A stretch of 6,933 nucleotides of DNA, from positions 1 through 6,933 of the forward strand of contig JAQVQT010000097.1 in NCBI GenBank assembly GCA_028701435.1, in the 5' to 3' direction. Numbering within the stretch: the stretch's first letter is position 1; the number at the start of each line of letters is the position of its first letter. Shown here in pieces: positions 1 through 6,356 of this stretch. The notes beneath the pieces are model-generated. The model was not told the origin of the DNA. It searched no databases and saw only the letters and a list, made by a program, of their open reading frames with translations. Source of the DNA: Smithellaceae bacterium. Lineage in GTDB: Bacteria > Desulfobacterota > Syntrophia > Syntrophales > Smithellaceae. The position numbers and the translations under genes were made by a program.

Positions 1-2927
1 TTCTGATCGGCCTTGTCGGCTTTCTGATTCTTCCCGCCGTTCTCAAGCCGGTTCTGACCAAGAAAATTTCCGAGACCCTGCACCGGGAAGCAACCATCGA
101 GCAAATCAAGATCAACCCTTTTGATCTTTCCGCGACAATCCGGGGATTCAAACTGGCCGATCCCGGCGGTCATGAATCTTTTATTGCCTTTCAAGAGCTG
201 CACGTCAACGTGGATGTTCTGACGTCCGTCTTTCGGCGCGCGCTCATTCTGGAGGAAATCCGTCTGGATCAACCCCACATCGGCATCACCCGAAAAGCGG
301 ACGGAACCTATAATTTCTCCGACCTGATTCCGCGGGAGGAAACGCAGCCGAAGGAGCCCGCCAAACCGTTTCTCTTTTCCCTCAACAACATTCAAATCAC
401 CCGCGGCACGGCGGATTTTCACGACACACCCAACAAAACCAACCACTCGATCCGCAACCTGGATCTCGATGTTCCGTTTGTTTCCAACATCGATTATTAT
501 ATGAAGCATTACGTCCAGCCCAAATTTTCCGCCGTCGTCAACGGCCATACCGTCTCGGTTGCCGGAAAGACCCAGCCCTTTCAGGCATCGCGGGAAAGCC
601 TGCTGGACATCGACATTCGGGATATCGATGTTCCCTTTTACCTGCAGTACGCGCCGGTGAAAATGAATTTCAAGCTGACCCGGGCGCTCATGGATATTCG
701 GCTGCAACTGCATTTTGTCATGCCTCAGGAAAAGGCTCCCGAACTGAAGCTGACCGGCCGGGCCGATTTGAAAAACGTGGCGGTAGATGATCCGCGGGGC
801 AACAAGATTCTAAGGCTTCCTTCCATGGCGGTCAAGCTGGCTTCCGTCCGGCCGCTGGTTCCCAGGGTTCATCTTTCCGAGATTTCGCTTGACGGACTTC
901 AACTGGCCGTCCGGCGCAATTCGAAAGGTGAGATCAATCTGCTGAATCTGGTCGGAACGCCAACCAAAACAAAGCCGGAACAAACGGCGCCGGAAAAGAA
1001 AAAAACCGATGAGCCGGCCGGAAAGAAAAAAGAGCTGGATTTGCAGGTGGACGCCTTGGTGCTCGATGGGGCCGACATCACGTTTACGGATGAGCAGCCG
1101 GCCCGGCCGTTTCGGACGCGGCTTCACCCTTTTCGCCTGGCCGTCTCGAATTTTTCCCTGAAAAAGGGAAACAAGGCCGGCATCGATCTGGCGCTGGTCA
1201 TGGACCAAAAATGCAGGATCACCGCAAAAGGGCCGGTTAGCCTCTCGCCGCTTGGCGCCGATCTGGCGCTGGGCGTAAAAAATCTGGCGCTCCGGCCCCT
1301 CCAGTCCTATATTCCGGACACGGTTCGGATGGACATCACCGGCGGCGGCCTTTCCACGGCCGGCGCCTTTGCGCTGACATCCAATGCGCAGGGAGAACCC
1401 AGCGTTAAATATTCCGGGAATCTGTCCGTAGATCATCTCGCGACGATCGACAAGGAGCGCGCCAACGATTTTCTGAAATGGAAGCAGCTACGCTTCGAAT
1501 CGCTGGCCGCCGGCTACAATCCCCTGTTCGTGAACATTCGGGAAATTGCGCTTCGTGATTTCTTCGCCAAAATCGTCATCCACCCGGGCGGTGCCACCAA
1601 TCTTCAGCACATCTTCGGCGTGGCGAAAAAGGAACCCGGAAAGCCCGATGCCGCAGGGAAGACCGGGGAAGAAAAGATCGCAACCGCCAGGATCCCGCCG
1701 CCCGATCCGGGCGCAAAGCCTGCCCCTGCCCCGCCGGACATCAAAATCGGCAAAGTCAGCTTTCACGGAGGCACGGTGGATTTCGCCGACCGCAACATCC
1801 GCCCGAACTACGCGGTGACGATGCTCAATCTTCAGGGAAGCGTCACGGGCCTTTCCTCGCAGCAGATCGCGCGCGCGAAAGTCGAGTTGAAGGGAAATCT
1901 GGGCTACGGATCGCCCTTGGAAATCGCGGGCACCGTCAATCCGCTGGCTAAAGATCTCTTTGCCGATATCAAAATCAGATTCAAAGACATTGAAATGATC
2001 CCGGTCACGCCATACACCAGCAAGTACCTGGGGTATCCCATCACCAAGGGGAAACTCAATTTCAACGTGTCCTACCTCGTCGATCAAAGAAAACTGTCCG
2101 CGGAAAATAAAATCTTTTTCGATCAGCTCACCTTCGGCGACCGCGTGGAAAGCCCCGAGGCCATCAAAGCGCCGGTGCCGCTGGCCGTTTCCCTTCTGAC
2201 CGACCGCAACGGACAGATCAACCTCGACATTCCCCTGTCCGGAAGCCTCGACGACCCGAAATTCAAAATCTGGCCGATTGTCTGGCAGGTTCTCAAAAAC
2301 ATCATTACCAAAGCCGTCACGGCGCCCTTTTCTCTTTTGTCTTCGCTGACCGGAGGGGGCGAGGAAATGAGCTTTGTCGAATTCGACTTCGGCGGCGCGG
2401 ACATTCCAAAAGCGGAGCTGAAAAAGATCGGCGCGCTTTCCAAAGCGCTGTATGACCGTCCCCAACTGAAGCTGGAGATTGAAGGCTATGTTGATGCGGC
2501 GCAGGATCAGGAGGCCCTGAAAAAAGCGAAATTCAACCGTTTGCTCAAAACGCAGAAGCGCAAGGAAATGATCGACCGGGGCGAAACCCCCGCCCCGCTG
2601 GAGGAAATCACGATCGGGCAGGCCGAATATGAGAAATACCTGACCCTGGCCTACAAAGCGGCAAAATTTTCCAAACCGCGGACGGCGCTGGGCATCGCCA
2701 AAAGCCTGCCGCCCAAAGAAATGGAAAAGCTGCTCTATGACAACACTACCGTTACGGACGCCGATCTGGAGCAGCTCGCCTCCAGACGGGCTCAGGCGGT
2801 CCGTGAACAGCTTCTGAAAGACGGCAAGGTGGAAGCAGGGCGCGTTTTTATCGTCCAGCCCAAAACCAAAACGCCCGCGAAGAAAGACAAGGTCAAAGAC
2901 AGCCGCGTGGACTTTAAACTGCAATAG
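1..2927 (+). CDS. DUF748 domain-containing AsmA-like envelope protein, 5' end missing
   Basis: The reading frame is open from base 3 to the TAG at 2925-2927, giving 974 visible residues; an internal ATG at 210 is not the real start because family-like sequence continues upstream of it. The fragment opens with a hydrophobic stretch (LIGLVGFLILPAVLKPVL, then TKK), the end of an N-terminal membrane helix that would anchor the protein in the inner membrane with the bulk in the periplasm. Next come the DUF748/AsmA-style features: a region on how the protein sits on its 'IKINPFDLSATIRG' strand, then three related modules starting near visible residues 122, 345 and 578, separated by Lys/Glu/Pro-rich linkers (bases 960-1034) and Pro/Ala-rich linkers (1626-1733). 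After a hydrophobic WQVLKNIITKAV segment and a GGGEE turn, residues from about 789 to the end resemble the OmpA-like tail usual in DUF748 proteins (FVEFDFGGADIP, LKLEIEGYVDAAQDQEAL, SRRAQAVREQLLKDGKV). Family members are thought to act in envelope biogenesis, possibly lipid transport like other AsmA-like proteins; the role here is inferred. It probably shares a transcript with the lipoprotein gene 35 bases downstream. Confidence 0.88.
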   Translation, partial: LIGLVGFLILPAVLKPVLTKKISETLHREATIEQIKINPFDLSATIRGFKLADPGGHESFIAFQELHVNVDVLTSVFRRALILEEIRLDQPHIGITRKADGTYNFSDLIPREETQPKEPAKPFLFSLNNIQITRGTADFHDTPNKTNHSIRNLDLDVPFVSNIDYYMKHYVQPKFSAVVNGHTVSVAGKTQPFQASRESLLDIDIRDIDVPFYLQYAPVKMNFKLTRALMDIRLQLHFVMPQEKAPELKLTGRADLKNVAVDDPRGNKILRLPSMAVKLASVRPLVPRVHLSEISLDGLQLAVRRNSKGEINLLNLVGTPTKTKPEQTAPEKKKTDEPAGKKKELDLQVDALVLDGADITFTDEQPARPFRTRLHPFRLAVSNFSLKKGNKAGIDLALVMDQKCRITAKGPVSLSPLGADLALGVKNLALRPLQSYIPDTVRMDITGGGLSTAGAFALTSNAQGEPSVKYSGNLSVDHLATIDKERANDFLKWKQLRFESLAAGYNPLFVNIREIALRDFFAKIVIHPGGATNLQHIFGVAKKEPGKPDAAGKTGEEKIATARIPPPDPGAKPAPAPPDIKIGKVSFHGGTVDFADRNIRPNYAVTMLNLQGSVTGLSSQQIARAKVELKGNLGYGSPLEIAGTVNPLAKDLFADIKIRFKDIEMIPVTPYTSKYLGYPITKGKLNFNVSYLVDQRKLSAENKIFFDQLTFGDRVESPEAIKAPVPLAVSLLTDRNGQINLDIPLSGSLDDPKFKIWPIVWQVLKNIITKAVTAPFSLLSSLTGGGEEMSFVEFDFGGADIPKAELKKIGALSKALYDRPQLKLEIEGYVDAAQDQEALKKAKFNRLLKTQKRKEMIDRGETPAPLEEITIGQAEYEKYLTLAYKAAKFSKPRTALGIAKSLPPKEMEKLLYDNTTVTDADLEQLASRRAQAVREQLLKDGKVEAGRVFIVQPKTKTPAKKDKVKDSRVDFKLQ

Positions 2928-2949
2928 CGGTGCTGCGCAATTCGGATTC

Positions 2950-2954
2950 GGGGA
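2950..2954 (+). promoter_or_regulatory. Ribosome binding site deciding the lipoprotein start
   Basis: GGGGA lies 8 bases before the ATG at 2963 (11 before the second ATG at 2966). No comparable purine run precedes the GTG at 2930, where only two bases separate the candidate start from the upstream stop codon. This favours the ATG starts, which also give a clean signal peptide. Confidence 0.5.
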
Positions 2955-2962
2955 AATTGGCG

Positions 2963-4114
2963 ATGATGAAAAAATTCCGCGCGATAATGCTCCTTCTGCT
3001 CCTCGGCCTGCTTGCGGTTTCCTGCACGCCCCTTCAGCCGGTTGTCGTTCCCGCCGGTCAAGACCAGGCCCGATGCCTGCCCTTCTTCCCCGATCAGGAC
3101 GGCTGGTACGGCGGCGACGGCGCTTACTCCATTGCCCTGGACGGGCGGCGCACCCTGTGGCTGTTCGGAGACACCTTCGTTTCGGAAGCAAGGGGACGAA
3201 AAGACCGGATCGGCATGGAGGTGATCCTGGGAACAACGCTGGCGGTCTCCACCTGCGCCGGTGAACAATTCTCCATCCGGTATTATCTGAAAAAAACAAA
3301 CGGCAAATTCGCATCGTCCTTCGGCCCGGATCAATGGCTCTGGCCGCAGGACCCGTTCATCGCCGACCGGGTTTTATACATACCGCTTCTGGTGATTAGG
3401 CCTCTTCCCGGACCGCAAAGACCCTTCCACTTTGAAATTGCCGGGCAAACCGTCGCCCGAATCAAGGATTATTCGGCGGAAGATCCCCACGACTGGCCGG
3501 TGGAATATCTGGACTGGACCGGCGCGATCGCTCCCGGCATCGAGGCCCTGGCCGCCGCATCCGTCGTTCACGGCCGTTTTGTCTATTTTTATCCCCTGTA
3601 TCGTTTCGTAAAGGACGGTGCTTCTCTTCACGGGAATCTTGTGGCAAGACTTCCCTTGGACCGCCTGGAAAATCCGGCCGGACATCTGGAGTACTGGACC
3701 TTCGCCGGCTGGCAAAAGAAAATCACGCCGGAAAACCTGAAAATGATTTTTACCCCCGGTCTTTCCGAACTGAGCGTTCGCTATTGCGCGGAGAATGAAG
3801 AATGGCTGGCCGTTTACCTGTCGCCGGAAGACAGGGGCCGCCGGCTTCTGTACAAAACATCCCGAAGGCCGGAAGGCCCGTGGAGTTCTCCTGCCGTTCT
3901 CATTCCCTCCATTGAGGAAGTGGACCCCGCCAGCCCGCTGTACCATCCGCAGACGTTTTGCTACGCCGGCAAAGAGCACCCCCAGTTCGCGCGCGGGAAG
4001 AACCTCGTCGTCACTTATGTCTGCAATTCAATGGAAAACATCGATGATCAGGAAAGTTTTCTTCGCCGGAATCTTTTTCTTTATCGGCCGCAAGTAAAAA
4101 CAATCCCACGCTGA
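2963..4114 (+). CDS. Predicted lipoprotein with DUF4185/DUF5005-like beta-propeller
   Basis: A 383-residue protein from the ATG at 2963. A GTG at 2930 would add 11 polar residues before the signal peptide and has no convincing ribosome binding site. The N-terminus is a lipoprotein signal peptide: MMKK, a run of Leu, then LLAVSC with the acceptor Cys at residue 21; position +2 is Thr, so outer-membrane sorting is the default guess. The mature part starts its recognisable domain at W48 with GGDGAYSIAL and LWLFGDTFV (residues 50-73), the hallmark of DUF4185/DUF5005 proteins, which are predicted five-bladed beta-propellers related in fold to glycoside hydrolases. Later family-like strands are ELSVRYC (from 269), RPEGPWSS (around 302-309) and EHPQF followed by TYVCNS near the C-terminus. 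Those families usually lack a proven activity, so carbohydrate binding or hydrolysis is only a possibility. The gene follows the DUF748 gene by 35 bases on the same strand, suggesting co-transcription and a shared envelope role. The domain was assigned from memory of motifs, without a profile search. Confidence 0.8.
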   Translation: MMKKFRAIMLLLLLGLLAVSCTPLQPVVVPAGQDQARCLPFFPDQDGWYGGDGAYSIALDGRRTLWLFGDTFVSEARGRKDRIGMEVILGTTLAVSTCAGEQFSIRYYLKKTNGKFASSFGPDQWLWPQDPFIADRVLYIPLLVIRPLPGPQRPFHFEIAGQTVARIKDYSAEDPHDWPVEYLDWTGAIAPGIEALAAASVVHGRFVYFYPLYRFVKDGASLHGNLVARLPLDRLENPAGHLEYWTFAGWQKKITPENLKMIFTPGLSELSVRYCAENEEWLAVYLSPEDRGRRLLYKTSRRPEGPWSSPAVLIPSIEEVDPASPLYHPQTFCYAGKEHPQFARGKNLVVTYVCNSMENIDDQESFLRRNLFLYRPQVKTIPR

Positions 4115-4123
4115 TTATTTTTG
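4115..4123. other. Tail-to-tail junction between the two gene blocks
   Basis: Only nine AT-rich bases separate the TGA of the + strand lipoprotein gene (4112-4114) from the TAG of the - strand HD-GYP gene (4124-4126). I see no stable hairpin followed by a T-run for either direction, so any terminator must lie inside the opposing gene or be Rho-dependent. Confidence 0.7.
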
Positions 4124-5968
4124 CTAATTCTTGATGGTATAGCCCTTCTCCCGGAAAAGGCGCAGACAGGCGTCCACCGCCTCCTCATCAAAAAGAACGC
4201 CTCTGTTTTTGGTAATTTCCTGCAAAGCCGGCTCCAGGCCTAACGCGGCCCGGTAGGGACGGTGTGTCGCCATGGCTTCCACCACGTCGGCCACCGCGAG
4301 AATCCGCGATTCCGGCAGAATGTTGTTTCCCGTCAATCCATGGGGGTATCCGGAACCGTCCATCCTTTCATGATGTTCCAGAACCATCCTCGCGATGGGC
4401 CAGGGAAATTTAATATCTTTGAGAATTTCATAGCCGGATTGAGCGTGAGTTTTAATCAGATTGAATTCCAATTGGGTTAATCTTCGGGGCGAGCAAAGAA
4501 TCTCGGCCGGAACGGAAACTTTTCCAATGTCATGGATGATCCCGGCCATGGCGATGCCTTCCATCTGCTCCCGGGAAAGCCCCATCTCCACGGCAATGGC
4601 CTGGGCGATATCGGCAACACGGCGCTGATGCCCCGCCGTGTAAGGATCTTTCGCTTCCACCAAAGAAGTGATCGCCTGAATTGTCCCGGCAAAAGCTTCC
4701 CGCAGCCGCTCTACACTCTCTTTGCGGTCGGTCACATCGCGAACAAAACCGTCGTAGCACAGAGTTTGCCCTTCCGCCACGCGCGCCGGCTGGATGTTGA
4801 CGGATACCCAACCGATGCTTCCATCCTTCCGGAAAAACCGGGCTTCATACTCCTGGACAAACCCCCTGCTTTCCAGCAGCTGAAATATTTTTTTGCGGTC
4901 TTCACGACTCTGATACAACTGGTGAGCTCCGCTATTGACCTGTTCAACAAACTCGGCCGGAGAATCATAACCGAAGATCCGGGCCATGGCTGAATTGACC
5001 ATAATGAATTTTTCATCAGCATTTGCCCGGTACATGCCTTCCTGAGCATTTTCATAAATACTCCGATATCTTTCTTCCGCCTGACGCAACTCTTCTTCCG
5101 CAATTTTCCGATCGGTAACATCCCGGGCCATGCCCCGAAAACCAATAGGCTGGTTGTCTTTATCCAGAATCAGATTCACCCAGGATTCCTGAAATCTTTT
5201 ACCGCCATCCTTCAAGCTGATCTCGTAATCAAATAACGAAACGGCCCGGCCGGTTTGATACACTTGTGCAAAAATATCCTGCACCTGCCGCCAGCAATTC
5301 CGGCTTACATACTGCCGATAGTTCATGCCCATCAGCTCTTCACGCGCATAGCCGGTTCTGGCCGCCAGGGCCTGATTGAAAAACGTCAAATCACCCTTCA
5401 GGTCAACTTCGTAATAGGCGTCAGCCATATTCTCCAGAATGCCTCGGTATTTTTCCTCCAGTTTCCGCAGTTCGGAGTTGGCCGCCTCCAGATCAGCCAT
5501 CTTCTTTTCAAGTTTGCTGAAAAGGATTTCATTATGACGGCGGAAGAACTCCATTTCTTCGCCCAGCGGTTTGGATGCCGCCAGACTGATCCTGTCTTTT
5601 TCTTCCAGCAGATCCGTCAGGATTTTGATCAGAACTTCCGGTTCTTCGGGTTTGAGAATAAAACGGTCCGCGCCCAAATCCAGCGCAAACTTCTCATCCT
5701 TGGGCTCCGTATAAGTGGCCGTATAGAAAACAAATGGAATATTGCACAATGTTTCATCTTTCTTGCATTCCCGGCAGAAGCTGTAACCATCCATCACCGG
5801 CATCAAAATATCCGAGACAATCAGATCAGGCCTTTGGGCCCGGGCAATATCCAGCGCGGCTTTGCCGTTTTCCGCCTCCCGCACCAGCCAGCCCTCTGTT
5901 TCCAGAATGCTTTTTAACAAGTATAAATTGACGCTGCTGTCATCAGCAATCAAAACGGTTTTTTTCAT
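4124..5968 (-). CDS. Response regulator, REC-PAS-PAS-HD-GYP, probable cyclic-di-GMP phosphodiesterase
   Basis: A 614-residue cytoplasmic protein with no membrane segment. Residues 1-125 are a receiver domain with the acidic pair D9/D10, phosphoacceptor D53 in SDILMPVMDGY, T83 and K106-P107, so all key residues are present. A charged coiled-coil-like helix (about 137-175) leads to two PAS domains (about 172-290 and 297-416), each ending in the S-box signature RDVTDRK. The C-terminal HD-GYP domain (about 420-614) keeps the candidate metal and catalytic residues: E438 and H447 (AKDPYTAGHQRRV), H479-D480 with K483 (HDIGK), H508, H532-H533, the GYP loop in DGSGYPHGL (537-545) and D561 in VADVVEAMATHRPYR. 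Such domains hydrolyse cyclic-di-GMP to pGpG or GMP, so phosphorylation plus PAS sensing would be expected to tune cyclic-di-GMP. The ATG at 5966-5968 is backed by a ribosome binding site next to the stop of the preceding regulator gene. PAS ligands cannot be read from sequence. Activity is inferred from motif completeness. Confidence 0.94.
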   Translation of the reverse strand: MKKTVLIADDSSVNLYLLKSILETEGWLVREAENGKAALDIARAQRPDLIVSDILMPVMDGYSFCRECKKDETLCNIPFVFYTATYTEPKDEKFALDLGADRFILKPEEPEVLIKILTDLLEEKDRISLAASKPLGEEMEFFRRHNEILFSKLEKKMADLEAANSELRKLEEKYRGILENMADAYYEVDLKGDLTFFNQALAARTGYAREELMGMNYRQYVSRNCWRQVQDIFAQVYQTGRAVSLFDYEISLKDGGKRFQESWVNLILDKDNQPIGFRGMARDVTDRKIAEEELRQAEERYRSIYENAQEGMYRANADEKFIMVNSAMARIFGYDSPAEFVEQVNSGAHQLYQSREDRKKIFQLLESRGFVQEYEARFFRKDGSIGWVSVNIQPARVAEGQTLCYDGFVRDVTDRKESVERLREAFAGTIQAITSLVEAKDPYTAGHQRRVADIAQAIAVEMGLSREQMEGIAMAGIIHDIGKVSVPAEILCSPRRLTQLEFNLIKTHAQSGYEILKDIKFPWPIARMVLEHHERMDGSGYPHGLTGNNILPESRILAVADVVEAMATHRPYRAALGLEPALQEITKNRGVLFDEEAVDACLRLFREKGYTIKN

Positions 5969-5973
5969 TATTT

Positions 5974-5978
5974 TCCTT
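5974..5978 (-). promoter_or_regulatory. Ribosome binding site of the HD-GYP gene
   Basis: On the - strand AAGGA directly follows the TGA of the response regulator gene and sits 5 bases before the ATG at 5968. Stop codon, ribosome binding site and start all fall within 16 bases, which suggests translational coupling and one transcript. Confidence 0.75.
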
Positions 5979-6356
5979 TCAGTTCACTTGTTTTGGCAGG
6001 TGCAGTTCAACTTCTCCCATAAAAGTTTCCGGATTAATCGGCTTTTCAATATAACCGTTGCAACCTGAGCTGATGGCTTTTTCACGGTCGCCGACCATGG
6101 CATGGGATGTCACGGCGACTATTGGAATTTTTGCCAGTTCGGGATTGGCACGCAGGTTTTGAGCAACCGCATAGCCATCCATCACCGGAAGCTGAATGTC
6201 CAGCAAAATCAGGTCCGGTTTTAACTTTGCCGCCAAATCAATCCCGGTCTGGCCGTCCATGGCGGCATGAACCTGATAACCGTTTTTTTCCAGAATAAAT
6301 CTAACAAGATATAAATTCTGTTCATTGTCTTCGATCACCAAAATATTCCCTTTCAT
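5979..6356 (-). CDS. Single-domain response regulator (DivK/CheY-like receiver)
   Basis: A 125-residue protein that is only a receiver domain, without a DNA-binding or enzymatic output. Visible key residues are E9/D10 (IEDN), phosphoacceptor D53 within LLDIQLPVMDGY, T83 with following S84, and K105-P106 (EKPINPETF). The NLYL and PVMDGY stretches are typical of the receivers found with hybrid-type sensor kinases and of DivK-like regulators. It starts inside the end of the kinase gene (ATGA overlap), so its partner is most likely that kinase. It could relay phosphate, act as a phosphate sink, or bind a target protein allosterically; sequence alone does not decide. Its receiver resembles that of the downstream HD-GYP protein (29 of the first 62 positions identical, ungapped, by hand). 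The function as a receiver is very secure; the role in the pathway is inferred. Confidence 0.95.
   Translation of the reverse strand: MKGNILVIEDNEQNLYLVRFILEKNGYQVHAAMDGQTGIDLAAKLKPDLILLDIQLPVMDGYAVAQNLRANPELAKIPIVAVTSHAMVGDREKAISSGCNGYIEKPINPETFMGEVELHLPKQVN
6353..6356 (-). other. ATGA stop/start overlap of kinase and regulator genes
   Basis: The ATG of the response regulator (6356-6354) overlaps the TGA of the kinase (6355-6353) on the - strand. This is a classic arrangement for translational coupling, and implies near-equal synthesis of kinase and regulator. Confidence 0.9.

Noticed and set aside
810..1436. A 208-codon open frame on the - strand inside the DUF748 gene
   Set aside because: It is a shadow frame with a basic, low-information translation and no recognisable motif; the + strand frame has clear family features.
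2930..2962. GTG at 2930 as start of the lipoprotein
   Set aside because: It would put 11 polar residues ahead of the signal peptide and lacks a good ribosome binding site; the ATG at 2963 has GGGGA at proper spacing.
1488..3314. A 608-codon open frame on the - strand opposite the DUF748 and lipoprotein genes
   Set aside because: It runs antisense across two convincing genes, its translation is rich in Arg, Phe and Gly without any domain I recognise, and long antisense frames are common opposite GC-rich codons with G/C at the third position.
4727..5130. Repeated DNA around 4727 and 5110 considered as a direct repeat
   Set aside because: The similarity comes from both stretches encoding the RDVTDRK signature at the end of each PAS domain, so it is protein conservation and not a DNA repeat element.
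5744..5776. Cluster of three Cys (C65, C68, C75) in the HD-GYP protein's receiver, considered as a metal or redox site
   Set aside because: They lie on the helix and loop after the phosphoacceptor strand, the spacing matches no metal-site pattern I know, and no fourth ligand is obvious nearby.
5255..5917. A 220-codon open frame on the + strand opposite the REC-PAS part of the HD-GYP gene
   Set aside because: The - strand carries intact REC and PAS motifs throughout; the + strand translation is rich in Phe, Gln and His, typical of a reverse-complement shadow.
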